A DNA stretch of 64,000 bases from assembly GCF_003596335.1 (NCBI RefSeq), contig NZ_QZCH01000001.1, forward strand, positions 248,001 through 312,000, written 5' to 3'. The notes under the pieces are model-generated. The model did not search any database, was not told where the DNA came from, and worked only from the letters and a program-made list of their open reading frames with translations. The DNA is from Motilimonas pumila (GTDB taxonomy: Bacteria; Pseudomonadota; Gammaproteobacteria; Enterobacterales; CBDFNC01). The stretch's first letter is position 1, and each line of letters begins with the position of its first letter. This document shows, piece after piece, positions 19,306 to 28,903 of this stretch. Made by a program: the position numbers and the translations under genes.

Positions 19306-19601
19306 CAACCAATCAACAAGACTTCTATCAATTAAATTTGGCGTACCTACACGCAGCACGAGAATTAGCGCGAATTGATCCGCAAGAGGCCGTCTTGCGT
19401 TTTGGACTTACACGCGATGTGGTTGATGCACTGATTAATGCCGGTGTTGACGACCTGCAACGAGTGGCGACCTCATCATTCATGCTGTTTCAACCAAGGG
19501 GTAACCAAAGCCAACTGATTGAGATGGTGAAGAGCAAAGGCACAGGTATCCCAAGAATCGCTTATTTATTATCAACCCTAAACAACAAGGGGGATGCATG
19601 A
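19302..19601 (+). CDS. setD: SetD, FlhD-like activator subunit
   Basis: A 99-residue protein, the length of SXT SetD. It forms with SetC the master activator of ICE excision and transfer genes. The sequence resembles FlhD (FYQLNLAYLHAARELARIDPQEAVLRFGL). Its 3' end overlaps setC by 4 bases (ATGA), and its 5' end overlaps the transglycosylase gene, so the two subunits are coupled. Transcription should be under SetR/CroS control from the croS promoter. Confidence 0.93.
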   Translation: MTTNQQDFYQLNLAYLHAARELARIDPQEAVLRFGLTRDVVDALINAGVDDLQRVATSSFMLFQPRGNQSQLIEMVKSKGTGIPRIAYLLSTLNNKGDA

Positions 19602-20131
19602 TTGATAACCTGTCCAAAAGTGAGCTGTTTACCCGAGCCTCGCTGCTTATTAAGTACGGATTTCGAACGACCATTATCGCCCTCGATACAGGTTTGCCAA
19701 TCCACATTATCAGAAGGCTGCACAAAGAAGTCACTGGCAAGTCACCTTGTCCTGGTCAATTGCCAGAATCTGATGCCATCGTTAAAAGTAGAAGAGCCTT
19801 GGTTGAAGGCTCCCTGCTGATGGCGCTTTATGTCAATATTGGTGGTGACAATGTCTACAAGCAATTAAATATTGATGCTTTGATGAAGGCTTACGATGCG
19901 TACTTGGTTGCAAGAGAAGAAGCAGATCTTCCAGCTGAGATCCCCTGGAAAAAACTAACCATCAATGAAGGTTGGGTTCTAGCTCGTGATTTAAGATCAC
20001 AGCTTGCATCCTTACACCGGTGTCGATGCGGTAGTCTGTATTTGACGGTATCTCAACAGCGCATTCAGCTTAAATGTCCTGTGTGCGAAATTATGGCCGA
20101 GCAAACCACTAGAGCACTTTTTGAGAACTAA
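19598..20131 (+). CDS. setC: SetC, FlhC-like activator subunit
   Basis: A 177-residue protein of the FlhC family, the same length as SXT SetC. An N-terminal winged-helix-like region is followed by a C-terminal zinc site with Cys pairs in HRCRCGSLYLT and KCPVCEI. With SetD it activates promoters for int, tra and related operons. The reading frame begins within the end of setD. Confidence 0.94.
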   Translation: MIDNLSKSELFTRASLLIKYGFRTTIIALDTGLPIHIIRRLHKEVTGKSPCPGQLPESDAIVKSRRALVEGSLLMALYVNIGGDNVYKQLNIDALMKAYDAYLVAREEADLPAEIPWKKLTINEGWVLARDLRSQLASLHRCRCGSLYLTVSQQRIQLKCPVCEIMAEQTTRALFEN

Positions 20132-20185
20132 CATGCTGATACATGATTTGATTGTGCACCGACCGTGCACTTTGAGAGTACTAAG

Positions 20186-20617
20186 ATGACAAACTTACTT
20201 AAATCTTTACCAGCACGCTGCTGGGTTATATCACTGGGGCTTTTTCTGGCGACTTTGGCTGCGGCTCATTTTTTTCCATCAGAAATATTAACGGCATCTG
20301 CCAAGTTAGCGGCTCTGCCATTTCTGTTCTGCACCGTCGTTTTTTTCAGCTACTTGGGATTCAAAGCGACCTGCAACCCCATCGGCCTTATAGCCATCAC
20401 CACTATGTTTTTAGCAATCGCATATTGGCAAGCGAGTTGGACAATTGTTGGTTTGGGACTCTTTTTCTTAGCTATTTGTACTGGAATTAGATTCTTGAGT
20501 AGCCAAGTTAAAGATTCGGGTAGAACTTTGAGCATTGAAGAAAAATGGTATTGGTATAAGCTCCATTCGTTTTTTGATGGCTTTTATCCAAGGTATCCCA
20601 AAAAGCCAAAAAAATAG
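20186..20617 (+). CDS. eex: Eex, entry exclusion protein
   Basis: Inner membrane protein that blocks redundant entry of ICEs of the same exclusion group by recognising donor TraG. The start at ATG 20186 gives 143 residues, the usual Eex length; an upstream in-frame GTG (20165) is less likely. Four hydrophobic segments lie at about residues 12-30, 38-55, 66-82 and 86-104, followed by a soluble C-terminal tail. It converges with traG, as in SXT and R391. Confidence 0.9.
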   Translation: MTNLLKSLPARCWVISLGLFLATLAAAHFFPSEILTASAKLAALPFLFCTVVFFSYLGFKATCNPIGLIAITTMFLAIAYWQASWTIVGLGLFFLAICTGIRFLSSQVKDSGRTLSIEEKWYWYKLHSFFDGFYPRYPKKPKK

Positions 20618-20639
20618 CCAGCCAACCACAAGCTGGCTA
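20608..20639 (-). terminator. intrinsic terminator after traG, overlapping the eex stop
   Basis: TAGCCAGC/GCTGGCTA stem followed on the reverse strand by seven T. The eex stop codon forms part of the stem. It marks the 3' end of the traF-traH-traG transcript. Confidence 0.85.
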
Positions 20640-20649
20640 CCTTCTATTT

Positions 20650-23600
20650 TCAGTTCCTTCCTGATGCCTGGTTATAGGCCCTAATATCGATCAAGTTGTT
20701 CTGAGCATAATCTCCCGCAAGCGATGCATTTGAGATCACCGCTATCTGCTTATGCACAAATGCTTTATCTTCTTCGGACACACTGTCAGGAATGTAAGCG
20801 CCACTCTCATCCTTTTGACGATACTCATTTAGCATTTGCTCCCTTAGACCTAGCATTTCAGGCGACCAACTCGATGAGTCTTCAGAATTGAATACGCGCC
20901 CCGCCAAACCTTCATTGAAAGCTTGAGCAAACACTTGACTTTGAATCGGGGTCAATCCCATTCTCTGCCCTTCGCTGTATGCTTCCTGTTTAAAATCATC
21001 GGCGTACTGTTCTAAGAACTCACCGTATCGATTGTTAACTGCCGCACCGAATGCCCCAGCCAACATGGCTTCAGACTTAGTGCCCCAGTTAACTTCGGAG
21101 GCATACTGCGAACTCGATCCACTGTATGCATCATTAAACGCCGTCAAAGGATTTTCCAAAGAGGTTCCGGCATCAACGGCTGCTTTTAACCCATCCCATG
21201 TTGATTTGCTGGCCACAGTTGCATTGTGCAAGAAACCTCGTGAGCCAGGTTCTGCAAGGGCTTGCTCCTTGTAACTCTCATAGTCTTCGCCAAAATGATT
21301 CAAGGTATGCAATGCTGCATCAGTATGCTTGCCACTGAAATCACCAATAGCACTGGCGCTGTTGAAGAACATTTCAGCACCAGAGACTCCGCTATCATCA
21401 GCCATAATGCGAGATCGCCACTGAGAGCCAGCTTCACTGTTTAGTCCAGATTGATAGGTACTTGTGTCAGAAGCTACGGCCTGCTGGGCTTGTTGCTGAT
21501 GCGCATTCAGCTGTCCATCTACACCAGAAAGATTGGTTTGGTAAGCGGATTGAGCCGAATTGAACTGCGTTTGAACTGTTGCAGCATCCTCATAGCCTCC
21601 CAGAACACCGGATTCAACTTGGCTTTGAGTGCCACCAAAAGTAGGTGCAGTTGATGACAAGCCTTCATTAGAGCGTGGCTGAATAGATCGTAAATCGGCT
21701 CCGGTAGCCATGGCCATAACAGTCATTGCTGCTTGATAGTCATTGTCTCGTTCAGCGGGCGTCGAGGAGTTGCTATAGGTTAAAGACTCCATAGCTGCGG
21801 CCACGTACGCCTGATTATCATCAGGTAGCAAGCGCTGATACATTGGAAGGTTTTCACGTAATCGGTTACCTGCTTCAACATGCTGGTTCATATAGCGACC
21901 TAAATAATCCATGACTTCAGGATTATCCGCTGCTAATCGAGTTAACGTCGCACCATCCGTGTTCCTTTGTCCTGATAGACTGTAGCTGGCCTGATCAAGC
22001 TCACTAAAGCGGTTTGATGCCGTGATAACGTCTTGTGCTGAACTCTGAAGTGACTGATAGTCTTGATTAGACAACGACATCTCAACGCCAGAGCGTCTTG
22101 AGTCTGAAAGGTCCTTAACCATCGCATCGCGAAACTCAGCACGTCGTGAATCACTTGATCCCAAGCTTTGCATCTCCCCAGTGAGCGTATTTGCGGTCGT
22201 AGATCGAGAACTGCCCTCTGATGACTCAACTTGGCCACTAAAGTTACCACCTAAATCCAAGCCTGCTCGTACCCTTGATAGTTTTGGTACACGAGATGAG
22301 TCTGGCTTATCGACTCCTGGCAAGTTGCCCTGTGGAGAATCATTGCCGCCAGTACCAAGAAGCCTTCCAAGAAAACCCTTATCAGCAACTTCTTTCTCAC
22401 CGGGATTAGTAATAGTTCCATCGCCACCGACCCTTAGGCCTCCCGATAGCACGCCCGATACCAAGCCACGTACAGCGTCTTTTTTATCGTCTCCGAAACC
22501 ATACCGTGTTTGAAGGTCATCAGTGACCTGATTAACAACGGCGCTAGATGCGGAATTAGAAGAACCGATTTGACGTCCAACCGAAGACAGGTTGTCGTAA
22601 CTTAGCTTTTCACCAAAAGTTCGACTCATGGTATTGCCAACTTGACGGCTAAAGGCTTGAGTTGCCTGAGTCATGGATTCTTTTGCAGAACCGACCATTG
22701 AACCCACCGCATTTCCGACAGAGAAACTGCTTAGTAAGTTTGACGCACCGGTCATTGCAGAACCTGTGAGGGCTGAATTTTGGAACATTGACTGTGATTG
22801 CATCACCGGGGCATTTTTCGCGACATCTGGACTTGCCATCTTTTCATCAATGGCATCACCGTTTTGAAGACGTCCAGCCAAGTGGGTAGCGGTTATTGCT
22901 GAGCCATACACGAGCATGAGCGAAATCGCCGGAACACTCGACGCCAACATGCCGCCAGTAGCTATCCAGGTTTGCAGCACTGAATCCATCTGCATCATCC
23001 CAGCAAAAGATGGCACTTCTGTACCTGCAAAGGCATCAAGAGCCGACATTTTCCCAGCAACGGTTAAATGGATATATAGGTTAATGATGGCCATGACAGG
23101 CATCCAAAGTTGAATCCAAAGCAGGATTAACAAGTACTTCCCGGCCATTCGCATCCCGATTTGGCCAAGGGCAATCACAAAGGCCATCAATGGGGTGATG
23201 GCGTAAATGAAACCCTCAAAAAACGTCATCATCGGACGAACGATACTTTGGAACAGGGTCTGCTCCGCCGCCCATTGTGTATTGCGCTGCTCAATCGCTT
23301 GGTTAACCATGACGGCTGCGGTGAAAGCTTGATCATCCATATACTTGCCCGTCACGCTTTGCTCATAAATAGGCAAAAGCACCGACGCGGTCATGTACTC
23401 TTGGGTGTTTACTGAAGCCAAACCAAGGTTATTCAGTGCATTTCGGATAACGTCATCAGTGTCCGTTGCAGACGAAGTCCCCAATGAGGCTGACAGAACC
23501 TGTTTAAGCCTTGGAATGAAGGTTGATTCTGTCATGAGTTTCAGCTGGCTATAGGCATCGGTGCAGTCCAGATCGCTACTGCTACCACTGAGCATGATGC

Positions 23601-24219
23601 GCGTGCCATAAATGCGCGAATCAAACCTAATCGCAGTCATCGGGTTGGGGTCACTCAGCACCTGATCGAGGTTCTTTTGTCCAATGTCGATACCAATCAA
23701 GGTGCACTCTTTGATGTAGTTAAACCACGATTGCTCGATGTCCGAACCGGCGACACTATTTGCATCACCCAAACCAGAGCGATCCATCACCTGTTTTCTC
23801 ACTTTAATCAGTGACTGTAAACTGGATGCAAAGCCGTATTCCGTCATGGCGGGAGTTGAGAACGCCGTTTCAAACAATCGCGTGATTTGAAAGCCAACAG
23901 TCGAAATCGTACTGCCTGCGGCAGCAACACCGATGGGCACATTATCAACCACTCGAACTTGTCCCGTGTACGCATCCTCAATGCTCACTCGGGTACTGGG
24001 TCCAAACATGGTTGCAAAGACTAGCCATGAGACTAAAACGTGTTGAAAGTTAATCCCACGACCGCCTTGCATTAAGGCCTGGACAGAGACCATCAATACC
24101 CCAATGAGCAAGCCAATGCGAACCATTGAAGTAAAATCGCCTGTACCAGTGATCATCGCGACAGCGTTCAGGACCTGCTCTAAAAAAGCCGAATCCCCGA
24201 TGGAATAGATTTCCCACAT
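20650..24219 (-). CDS. traG: TraG, mating pair stabilisation and entry exclusion target
   Basis: A 1,189-residue inner membrane protein with hydrophobic segments in the first 450 residues (for example MAFVIALGQIGMRMAG and LLILLWIQLWMPVMAI) and a long soluble, glutamine- and serine-rich C-terminal part. It stabilises mating pairs and is sensed by Eex. Residues 606-608 are Pro-Gly-Glu; in this family that triplet marks exclusion group S (SXT), whereas R391 has Thr-Gly-Asp. It is the last gene of traF-traH-traG, three bases after traH. Confidence 0.96.
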   Translation of the reverse strand: MWEIYSIGDSAFLEQVLNAVAMITGTGDFTSMVRIGLLIGVLMVSVQALMQGGRGINFQHVLVSWLVFATMFGPSTRVSIEDAYTGQVRVVDNVPIGVAAAGSTISTVGFQITRLFETAFSTPAMTEYGFASSLQSLIKVRKQVMDRSGLGDANSVAGSDIEQSWFNYIKECTLIGIDIGQKNLDQVLSDPNPMTAIRFDSRIYGTRIMLSGSSSDLDCTDAYSQLKLMTESTFIPRLKQVLSASLGTSSATDTDDVIRNALNNLGLASVNTQEYMTASVLLPIYEQSVTGKYMDDQAFTAAVMVNQAIEQRNTQWAAEQTLFQSIVRPMMTFFEGFIYAITPLMAFVIALGQIGMRMAGKYLLILLWIQLWMPVMAIINLYIHLTVAGKMSALDAFAGTEVPSFAGMMQMDSVLQTWIATGGMLASSVPAISLMLVYGSAITATHLAGRLQNGDAIDEKMASPDVAKNAPVMQSQSMFQNSALTGSAMTGASNLLSSFSVGNAVGSMVGSAKESMTQATQAFSRQVGNTMSRTFGEKLSYDNLSSVGRQIGSSNSASSAVVNQVTDDLQTRYGFGDDKKDAVRGLVSGVLSGGLRVGGDGTITNPGEKEVADKGFLGRLLGTGGNDSPQGNLPGVDKPDSSRVPKLSRVRAGLDLGGNFSGQVESSEGSSRSTTANTLTGEMQSLGSSDSRRAEFRDAMVKDLSDSRRSGVEMSLSNQDYQSLQSSAQDVITASNRFSELDQASYSLSGQRNTDGATLTRLAADNPEVMDYLGRYMNQHVEAGNRLRENLPMYQRLLPDDNQAYVAAAMESLTYSNSSTPAERDNDYQAAMTVMAMATGADLRSIQPRSNEGLSSTAPTFGGTQSQVESGVLGGYEDAATVQTQFNSAQSAYQTNLSGVDGQLNAHQQQAQQAVASDTSTYQSGLNSEAGSQWRSRIMADDSGVSGAEMFFNSASAIGDFSGKHTDAALHTLNHFGEDYESYKEQALAEPGSRGFLHNATVASKSTWDGLKAAVDAGTSLENPLTAFNDAYSGSSSQYASEVNWGTKSEAMLAGAFGAAVNNRYGEFLEQYADDFKQEAYSEGQRMGLTPIQSQVFAQAFNEGLAGRVFNSEDSSSWSPEMLGLREQMLNEYRQKDESGAYIPDSVSEEDKAFVHKQIAVISNASLAGDYAQNNLIDIRAYNQASGRN

Positions 24220-24222
24220 GAC

Positions 24223-25611
24223 CTATTCCCCCAGCGCCGTAGATTTAACGGTGTAATAACGCTGTTTGCGAATGGTCTGAATCACCTGGTTAAAATGTGC
24301 CAGCAACTCTTGCTCTGAGCCGTATCTTCGCTGCAACGCGGCGTACTCCTCATTGATTTGGCGACGTGCACGTTCAAGGTCTTCCGTTAATAACTTCGCA
24401 TAGGCATGATCTTCCACACCGGAGGTACTTCTAGCTGCATTGAGCATGTCTTCAACCAATGCTCGGGCCATCTCAACAGCAATAAATGGTGCCGCTCGTG
24501 AAGCAAACGACCTAGCGGCCCCTTCATTTAATGCAGAAAGAGTTCGAATCATGCCGCCAATGCTCGCGGGAGCCGAGGTCATAAAAGCCTTTTCGGTGGT
24601 GCTAGCAGCCCCTGTATTTCGAGCAAACTTAAAAATAATACCGTTACTGGAACCTGTACCAAGAAGTATATTTTCTACCTGGGTTGATAACCCGGTTAGG
24701 GTCACGTTAGTGATTGTCGGATTCAGACATCCGTCTTGTGTCACTGTGTCACATCGGTACATAGCGACGTTACCGCCATGAATTAGATGCTCAATAATCA
24801 CTTTATTGCCATTCAGTCTGGTCAGTTTTGGGGCTTTACCTTGGCCATCAGCGGCATTAGCAAGATCACCAACAATGATCGAACCAGTCACCGACATAAC
24901 CGCTTCAAGAAAACGGTCATCCCCCGAAGCAAACCAGCTTGATGCCGAGTGACGTTTCAGTGCTCGCCAAACCAAATTACCTTTAATCGTTTTGTTCACA
25001 TCAGTTGCCGCGACACTCGAAGCGTTCTCATATGGGTTCTTACCATTGGATTCACTCCAACTGGTAAAAACGTCTCCAGCCCCTTTAAGTGAGCTCAACA
25101 TGCTGGCTTCTGTTTGCCCCTTTTTACCAAAAGCAGCCAGGGTATCGTTCACGACCCCCTGAGCCATTTGACAGGAATTGCCAAAATACTCGTTCAACTG
25201 CTGGATTTTCTTTTGCAGTGTCTCCATGTGCTGAGAGCATTTCTCACACATAGCACTGAGCGCTAATTGGAATGCGTATCCCTTGGCGTTTGCAGCAACA
25301 GAGCGAAGTAATTGAACAAACTGATCCGCGTTAACAAATGACAAACTTCCAGCGAACATATCAATGCCGCCACAACCAGCTTGGAATGACGGAGGCACCA
25401 TAGAGACGAGGTTCTCGTTCATGATCCTGTTACGGACAACAACGCTTCCGCCAGATATAACGCCACGCCGCTGACTCTCGAATACACCAGGCGCAGTGGT
25501 GTTGGTCATTGAACCAAACAACTGATTCATCTCCTGTTGCAAGCTTGCTTGGCTCATAGATGAAAAACCAATCGCACAGGCGATTAGCGATACTTGGAAT
25601 ACTTTTTTCAT
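24223..25611 (-). CDS. traH: TraH, pilus assembly / mating pair protein
   Basis: A 462-residue periplasmic protein with a signal peptide (SSMSQA, about residue 22), the TraH-type N-terminal region (MNQLFGSMTNTTAPGVFESQRRGVISGGS) with GCGGIDMFAGSLSFVN, a paired cysteine region (MCEKCSQHM), and a coiled-coil tail. In F-like type IV secretion it works with TraF and TraU on pilus extension. It lies two bases after traF and three before traG, so it is in a tight operon. Confidence 0.96.
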   Translation of the reverse strand: MKKVFQVSLIACAIGFSSMSQASLQQEMNQLFGSMTNTTAPGVFESQRRGVISGGSVVVRNRIMNENLVSMVPPSFQAGCGGIDMFAGSLSFVNADQFVQLLRSVAANAKGYAFQLALSAMCEKCSQHMETLQKKIQQLNEYFGNSCQMAQGVVNDTLAAFGKKGQTEASMLSSLKGAGDVFTSWSESNGKNPYENASSVAATDVNKTIKGNLVWRALKRHSASSWFASGDDRFLEAVMSVTGSIIVGDLANAADGQGKAPKLTRLNGNKVIIEHLIHGGNVAMYRCDTVTQDGCLNPTITNVTLTGLSTQVENILLGTGSSNGIIFKFARNTGAASTTEKAFMTSAPASIGGMIRTLSALNEGAARSFASRAAPFIAVEMARALVEDMLNAARSTSGVEDHAYAKLLTEDLERARRQINEEYAALQRRYGSEQELLAHFNQVIQTIRKQRYYTVKSTALGE

Positions 25612-25613
25612 CG

Positions 25614-26558
25614 TTATAACCCTCCTTGTGCACGCAGATAGCGAACAAGGAACTCAGGGTCCTGTAATATCTTCTCGTTAAGCTCTTGGGCTGACATCGC
25701 GAGTGACACGCCGGGCTGAACAGGTCTGGTGGCATAGTAAGTTTGATCGTCAATCCAACCGGCTTGATGGGCTGCGAGAATGATTCGATTATTGAGCTCA
25801 TCAAGGCTCATTGCACCTTGGCCAATTGGAGTAATAACATTAGGCGGGTCTACTAAGAACACAGCTGGAACAGTCGTAACGGACAGGGATTGAGCTTGTC
25901 CTGAATCGACTTTGTAGTTTGGAAATTCTCCACCAGGTAAAGGCAAGCCGTCGACAGCAATAGCAAACACCTCGAAACCGTAGTTCAAAGCCATGGACTC
26001 AATAATTGGTGCTTGAGCATGGCAGTAAGGGCAATCCGAACGATAAAAGAAGAACAAGCCTGCTCGCTTTGCTACTTCACCTAAAGCTACATCACGTTGA
26101 GCGCCAGCTTCTCGATCCATCCGATTGGCGGCATAAGTCGCCAATGGTCTACGACTGATTTCATCCAAAACAGGATCGCCCATGACCACCTGCTGACTAA
26201 CATCAGCAAACTGTGAACCCTTATCCATCATGACGCGCTGAAGATACAGATAAGCCCTGACATTCTCATTCGTCGGCTCATCAATTGCCTTGTCCATGAA
26301 CGACTGCATGTGCTCACGAAACCAGGCAGCACTGAAAGGCTTTAGCCCGCTCTGACTCGACTCTGCCGCACCAGATTCCGGCTTTATAAGCTCTTCATCC
26401 TCCGCTGGCTCAGGAATGACCTGATACCAAAACCAGCCTTCCTGACCACGCTGATAGAATTGCCCATCACTAGCATGGGCGGGCAAGATGAATAGAAAGA
26501 AAATAATGATTGGGATGGTCACCCATAGGATAAACCAAGGTAACAAAGGCGTTCTCAT
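25614..26558 (-). CDS. traF: TraF, thioredoxin-fold conjugation protein
   Basis: A 314-residue periplasmic protein with an N-terminal membrane or signal segment (residues 6-28) and a thioredoxin-like domain whose CPYC motif lies in FFYRSDCPYCHAQ. F-type TraF proteins usually lack a functional CXXC, so this copy may be redox-active. First gene of traF-traH-traG and the left boundary of hotspot 3. Its leader can form an 8-bp stem over the ribosome binding site. Confidence 0.95.
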   Translation of the reverse strand: MRTPLLPWFILWVTIPIIIFFLFILPAHASDGQFYQRGQEGWFWYQVIPEPAEDEELIKPESGAAESSQSGLKPFSAAWFREHMQSFMDKAIDEPTNENVRAYLYLQRVMMDKGSQFADVSQQVVMGDPVLDEISRRPLATYAANRMDREAGAQRDVALGEVAKRAGLFFFYRSDCPYCHAQAPIIESMALNYGFEVFAIAVDGLPLPGGEFPNYKVDSGQAQSLSVTTVPAVFLVDPPNVITPIGQGAMSLDELNNRIILAAHQAGWIDDQTYYATRPVQPGVSLAMSAQELNEKILQDPEFLVRYLRAQGGL

Positions 26559-26559
26559 T

Positions 26560-26589
26560 GTCAGCTCCAGAAAATTTCATAGAGCTAAC
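26560..26589 (-). promoter_or_regulatory. Shine-Dalgarno-sequestering stem before traF
   Basis: On the RNA GUUAGCUC pairs with GAGCUGAC (8 bp, one G-U). The second arm holds the GGAG ribosome binding site of traF, so translation start would be masked when the stem forms. Confidence 0.5.
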
Positions 26590-26766
26590 ATGCTAAAGAT
26601 CCACATTAGAGCGATTGAACAGATAGATGAAGGAATTGTGAGTGTTTCTGACTATCCTGTGTGTTCGACAAAAATAGGTAAAACCTTTAAATTACTTTAA
26701 TTTGAATCATGGATGAAATTGATGATGATTTTTCTGTGAGGAGCAAATTTCGGACGTTTACCTCAA

Positions 26767-26809
26767 AAAATCGAATGTAGGCATCACCTGAGTACCAACA
26801 TTCGATTTT
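26767..26809. terminator. 12-bp inverted repeat, probable terminator at end of CBASS operon
   Basis: AAAATCGAATGT and ACATTCGATTTT are perfectly inverted around a 19-base loop, 54 bases beyond the effector gene stop, with T or A at the flanks for both directions. The rest of 26,590-26,862 shows no gene. Confidence 0.65.
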
Positions 26810-26862
26810 AAACATCAGTCTATCAAAATTATACCCTTGCTAAACAACAGAGTTTTCGTAAG

Positions 26863-28425
26863 TTAAGGTATTGATAGAGTAACTTTTCCTTTTACATGAG
26901 TTATCGACAGCTTAGCCCTCATTTCGTCGCCATCGAAGTCATATACAAGAAGTGCAGGCTGATAGAGATCTAAGGCTTGCCCAACGAATACGCAAGCAGC
27001 GTTAGACGCGCAGATCAGCAAGTGAACACGCTTAACAGCAAATTGGTCATGAAGTTTTTGTAGTATTGCGTGAAGCTCGCTCTTTAATTCCAACCCGTTT
27101 TCCGGATGTGGGATCGCGGCATTACCCATTTGCTTGGCTATGATTTCTATCTCAGGGTAACCGAGAGCTGTTGCAGTGCCTTTCATTGCTCCAGGAAATT
27201 GAGTTAATGCAATAGAGATCGTCACCTCTGATGATTGTCCTATTTCGTTCTTCCAGTTTACCTCGTAAGGTCTTTCAGACCGAGAATCCTGAGGCCAAAT
27301 CCAGCAGTTTCCATCTCGATATCTGAGCATTGGGGTTATTTCAGATTTATTCCCCAGACTCGCTCCTAATCCTACCAAAGCAGGCATTGGCCCAAATGCG
27401 AATAGCGCCGCTCGATATCCATAATTTTTTGTTTGATTGATTATGGTTTCTGCTTCCTCTGTGACAATTTCATCCATTTCTTTGGCAAACCGTTCAGGTT
27501 TGGCTCTGTATCGGCGTTCATTGTCACTAAGATTATTCAATGACCCTCTAATACGAGTTCTCAACCTGGATAAGCTTCCTGCAATGTCTCTTGATTCAGG
27601 GGGAGAAACAACCTGACCACCTACCGGCCAAAGAACTGAAAATACAGGTATAGGCAGGAAACTCAGTCCTTCGAGTAATTTCTCAACATTGATTGAAAAT
27701 TCAGATCGCATGTGAGTAAGTCTGGATGCAGGGTAATCAGCACGCGCAACTCGATCTATTAATCGGTGATGTTTGTCGCACAGAAGCAGGATGTTAGCTG
27801 GTTCATTAGAAAGTTCTTCGGATAGATAAGGTATACCTCTTGGGCCACTCTCGGAGGACGCAACATTGTGAGCTAAATATGAATAGTTACCAGATTCCCC
27901 CGTCAGATCATCAATATCCAACCTATCACCGCAGCCTTCAAACATACAGTAACCATGACTATCACGAATCACTTGATTAATTGTGGGCTGCGTGAATTCT
28001 TTACCACGACCTTTATTAAGTCGCTGTTCGATATTCCTGGAGATATAGTCGGCAACGTCATTGACCGACAAGTTTATAGATTGGCCAATACAGGAGTTCC
28101 ATATCTCGAGTAGTGACTCTATTGTTCCATATTCATCTTGAGTAAGGTTTCGGCCCTGGAGGTGACGAACCTCAATATTGTCCCCACAACCTATTAACGT
28201 TAGAGCATTCTTAATCTCTTCATCAGATAGGTTAAGCCGGAAACTGGCTTGGAACTCCTGTGATGACAGTATATATATCTGATTTTTCACACGCTCGTCG
28301 GTAAGTAATCCAACATGCTCCCACGCAAAAGAAGTCTTAATACTAGATAAAAACTCTTTGAGCTTGTCTAATGACTCTATGGGATAAAAACATGCTTGAT
28401 GGAAATGTAATCGCTCGTCAGTCAT
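26863..28425 (-). CDS. CBASS effector, HNH-SAVED nuclease (Cap5-like)
   Basis: About 520 residues. An HNH nuclease lies at residues 157-225 (zinc and catalytic residues C160, C165, H186, N187, C216, H219, H220; motif LLLCDKHHRLID), and a C-terminal SAVED domain (about 270-515) should bind the cyclic nucleotide from the CD-NTase and switch the nuclease on. Unlike usual Cap5 proteins of about 400 residues, some 150 residues precede the HNH domain. The start at 28425 overlaps the Cap3 stop (ATGACTGA) and has AAGGA upstream, so it is coupled to Cap3; an earlier in-frame codon at 28500 is rejected. Confidence 0.88.
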   Translation of the reverse strand: MTDERLHFHQACFYPIESLDKLKEFLSSIKTSFAWEHVGLLTDERVKNQIYILSSQEFQASFRLNLSDEEIKNALTLIGCGDNIEVRHLQGRNLTQDEYGTIESLLEIWNSCIGQSINLSVNDVADYISRNIEQRLNKGRGKEFTQPTINQVIRDSHGYCMFEGCGDRLDIDDLTGESGNYSYLAHNVASSESGPRGIPYLSEELSNEPANILLLCDKHHRLIDRVARADYPASRLTHMRSEFSINVEKLLEGLSFLPIPVFSVLWPVGGQVVSPPESRDIAGSLSRLRTRIRGSLNNLSDNERRYRAKPERFAKEMDEIVTEEAETIINQTKNYGYRAALFAFGPMPALVGLGASLGNKSEITPMLRYRDGNCWIWPQDSRSERPYEVNWKNEIGQSSEVTISIALTQFPGAMKGTATALGYPEIEIIAKQMGNAAIPHPENGLELKSELHAILQKLHDQFAVKRVHLLICASNAACVFVGQALDLYQPALLVYDFDGDEMRAKLSITHVKGKVTLSIP

Positions 28426-28903
28426 CAATTTTTTCCTTAAAAATCCGTTTAAATGACCCGTTAATTTCCCGAAAGATACAGACATCTTTTTGACCAACAA
28501 TCACAAAGATTAACTGTCTGTCAGGGTTACGTTTTATGCATTTCTTCCAATCAGTAATATCAATATTCGATGGGGTAGGTGTTGGTTCGGGATGTGTGTG
28601 CCATGTGCCCAAGTAGCCTAGCTTGCCATGCGAACTTTCATAATAAGAATCAACTGATTTTTGGTGGTGAGGGGCACGCATATTAAAGTTAACTCTGGTA
28701 GCTGAATCTTCTTTCTGTGGGGTAGTACAGTGTTCCAGCCAAAACTCGTTAGCATCAGCGGACTGAGAGCCAATTAGTGCTCCAAAAGCTTCACTTCTAT
28801 CACGCGACACCTGTCTGTATGAATACCAAAGAGCAATTAGCTGTTCTGAAAGGTAAATTTTCGTATCTTTGATGCCAGTGTCTTGTTCAATGAGTGCAGA
28901 CAT
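28418..28903 (-). CDS. CBASS Cap3, JAB/JAMM isopeptidase
   Basis: A 161-residue metalloprotease of the JAB1/MPN type, with the glutamate in EAFGALIG and the metal motif HTHP-X7-S-X2-D (in WHTHPEPTPTPSNID). In type II CBASS it removes the CD-NTase from targets to which Cap2 has joined it. The start at 28903 (MSALIEQ) has GAGGA six bases upstream and overlaps the cap2 end by 17 bases. The gene after it overlaps by 8. Confidence 0.9.
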   Translation of the reverse strand: MSALIEQDTGIKDTKIYLSEQLIALWYSYRQVSRDRSEAFGALIGSQSADANEFWLEHCTTPQKEDSATRVNFNMRAPHHQKSVDSYYESSHGKLGYLGTWHTHPEPTPTPSNIDITDWKKCIKRNPDRQLIFVIVGQKDVCIFREINGSFKRIFKEKIDD

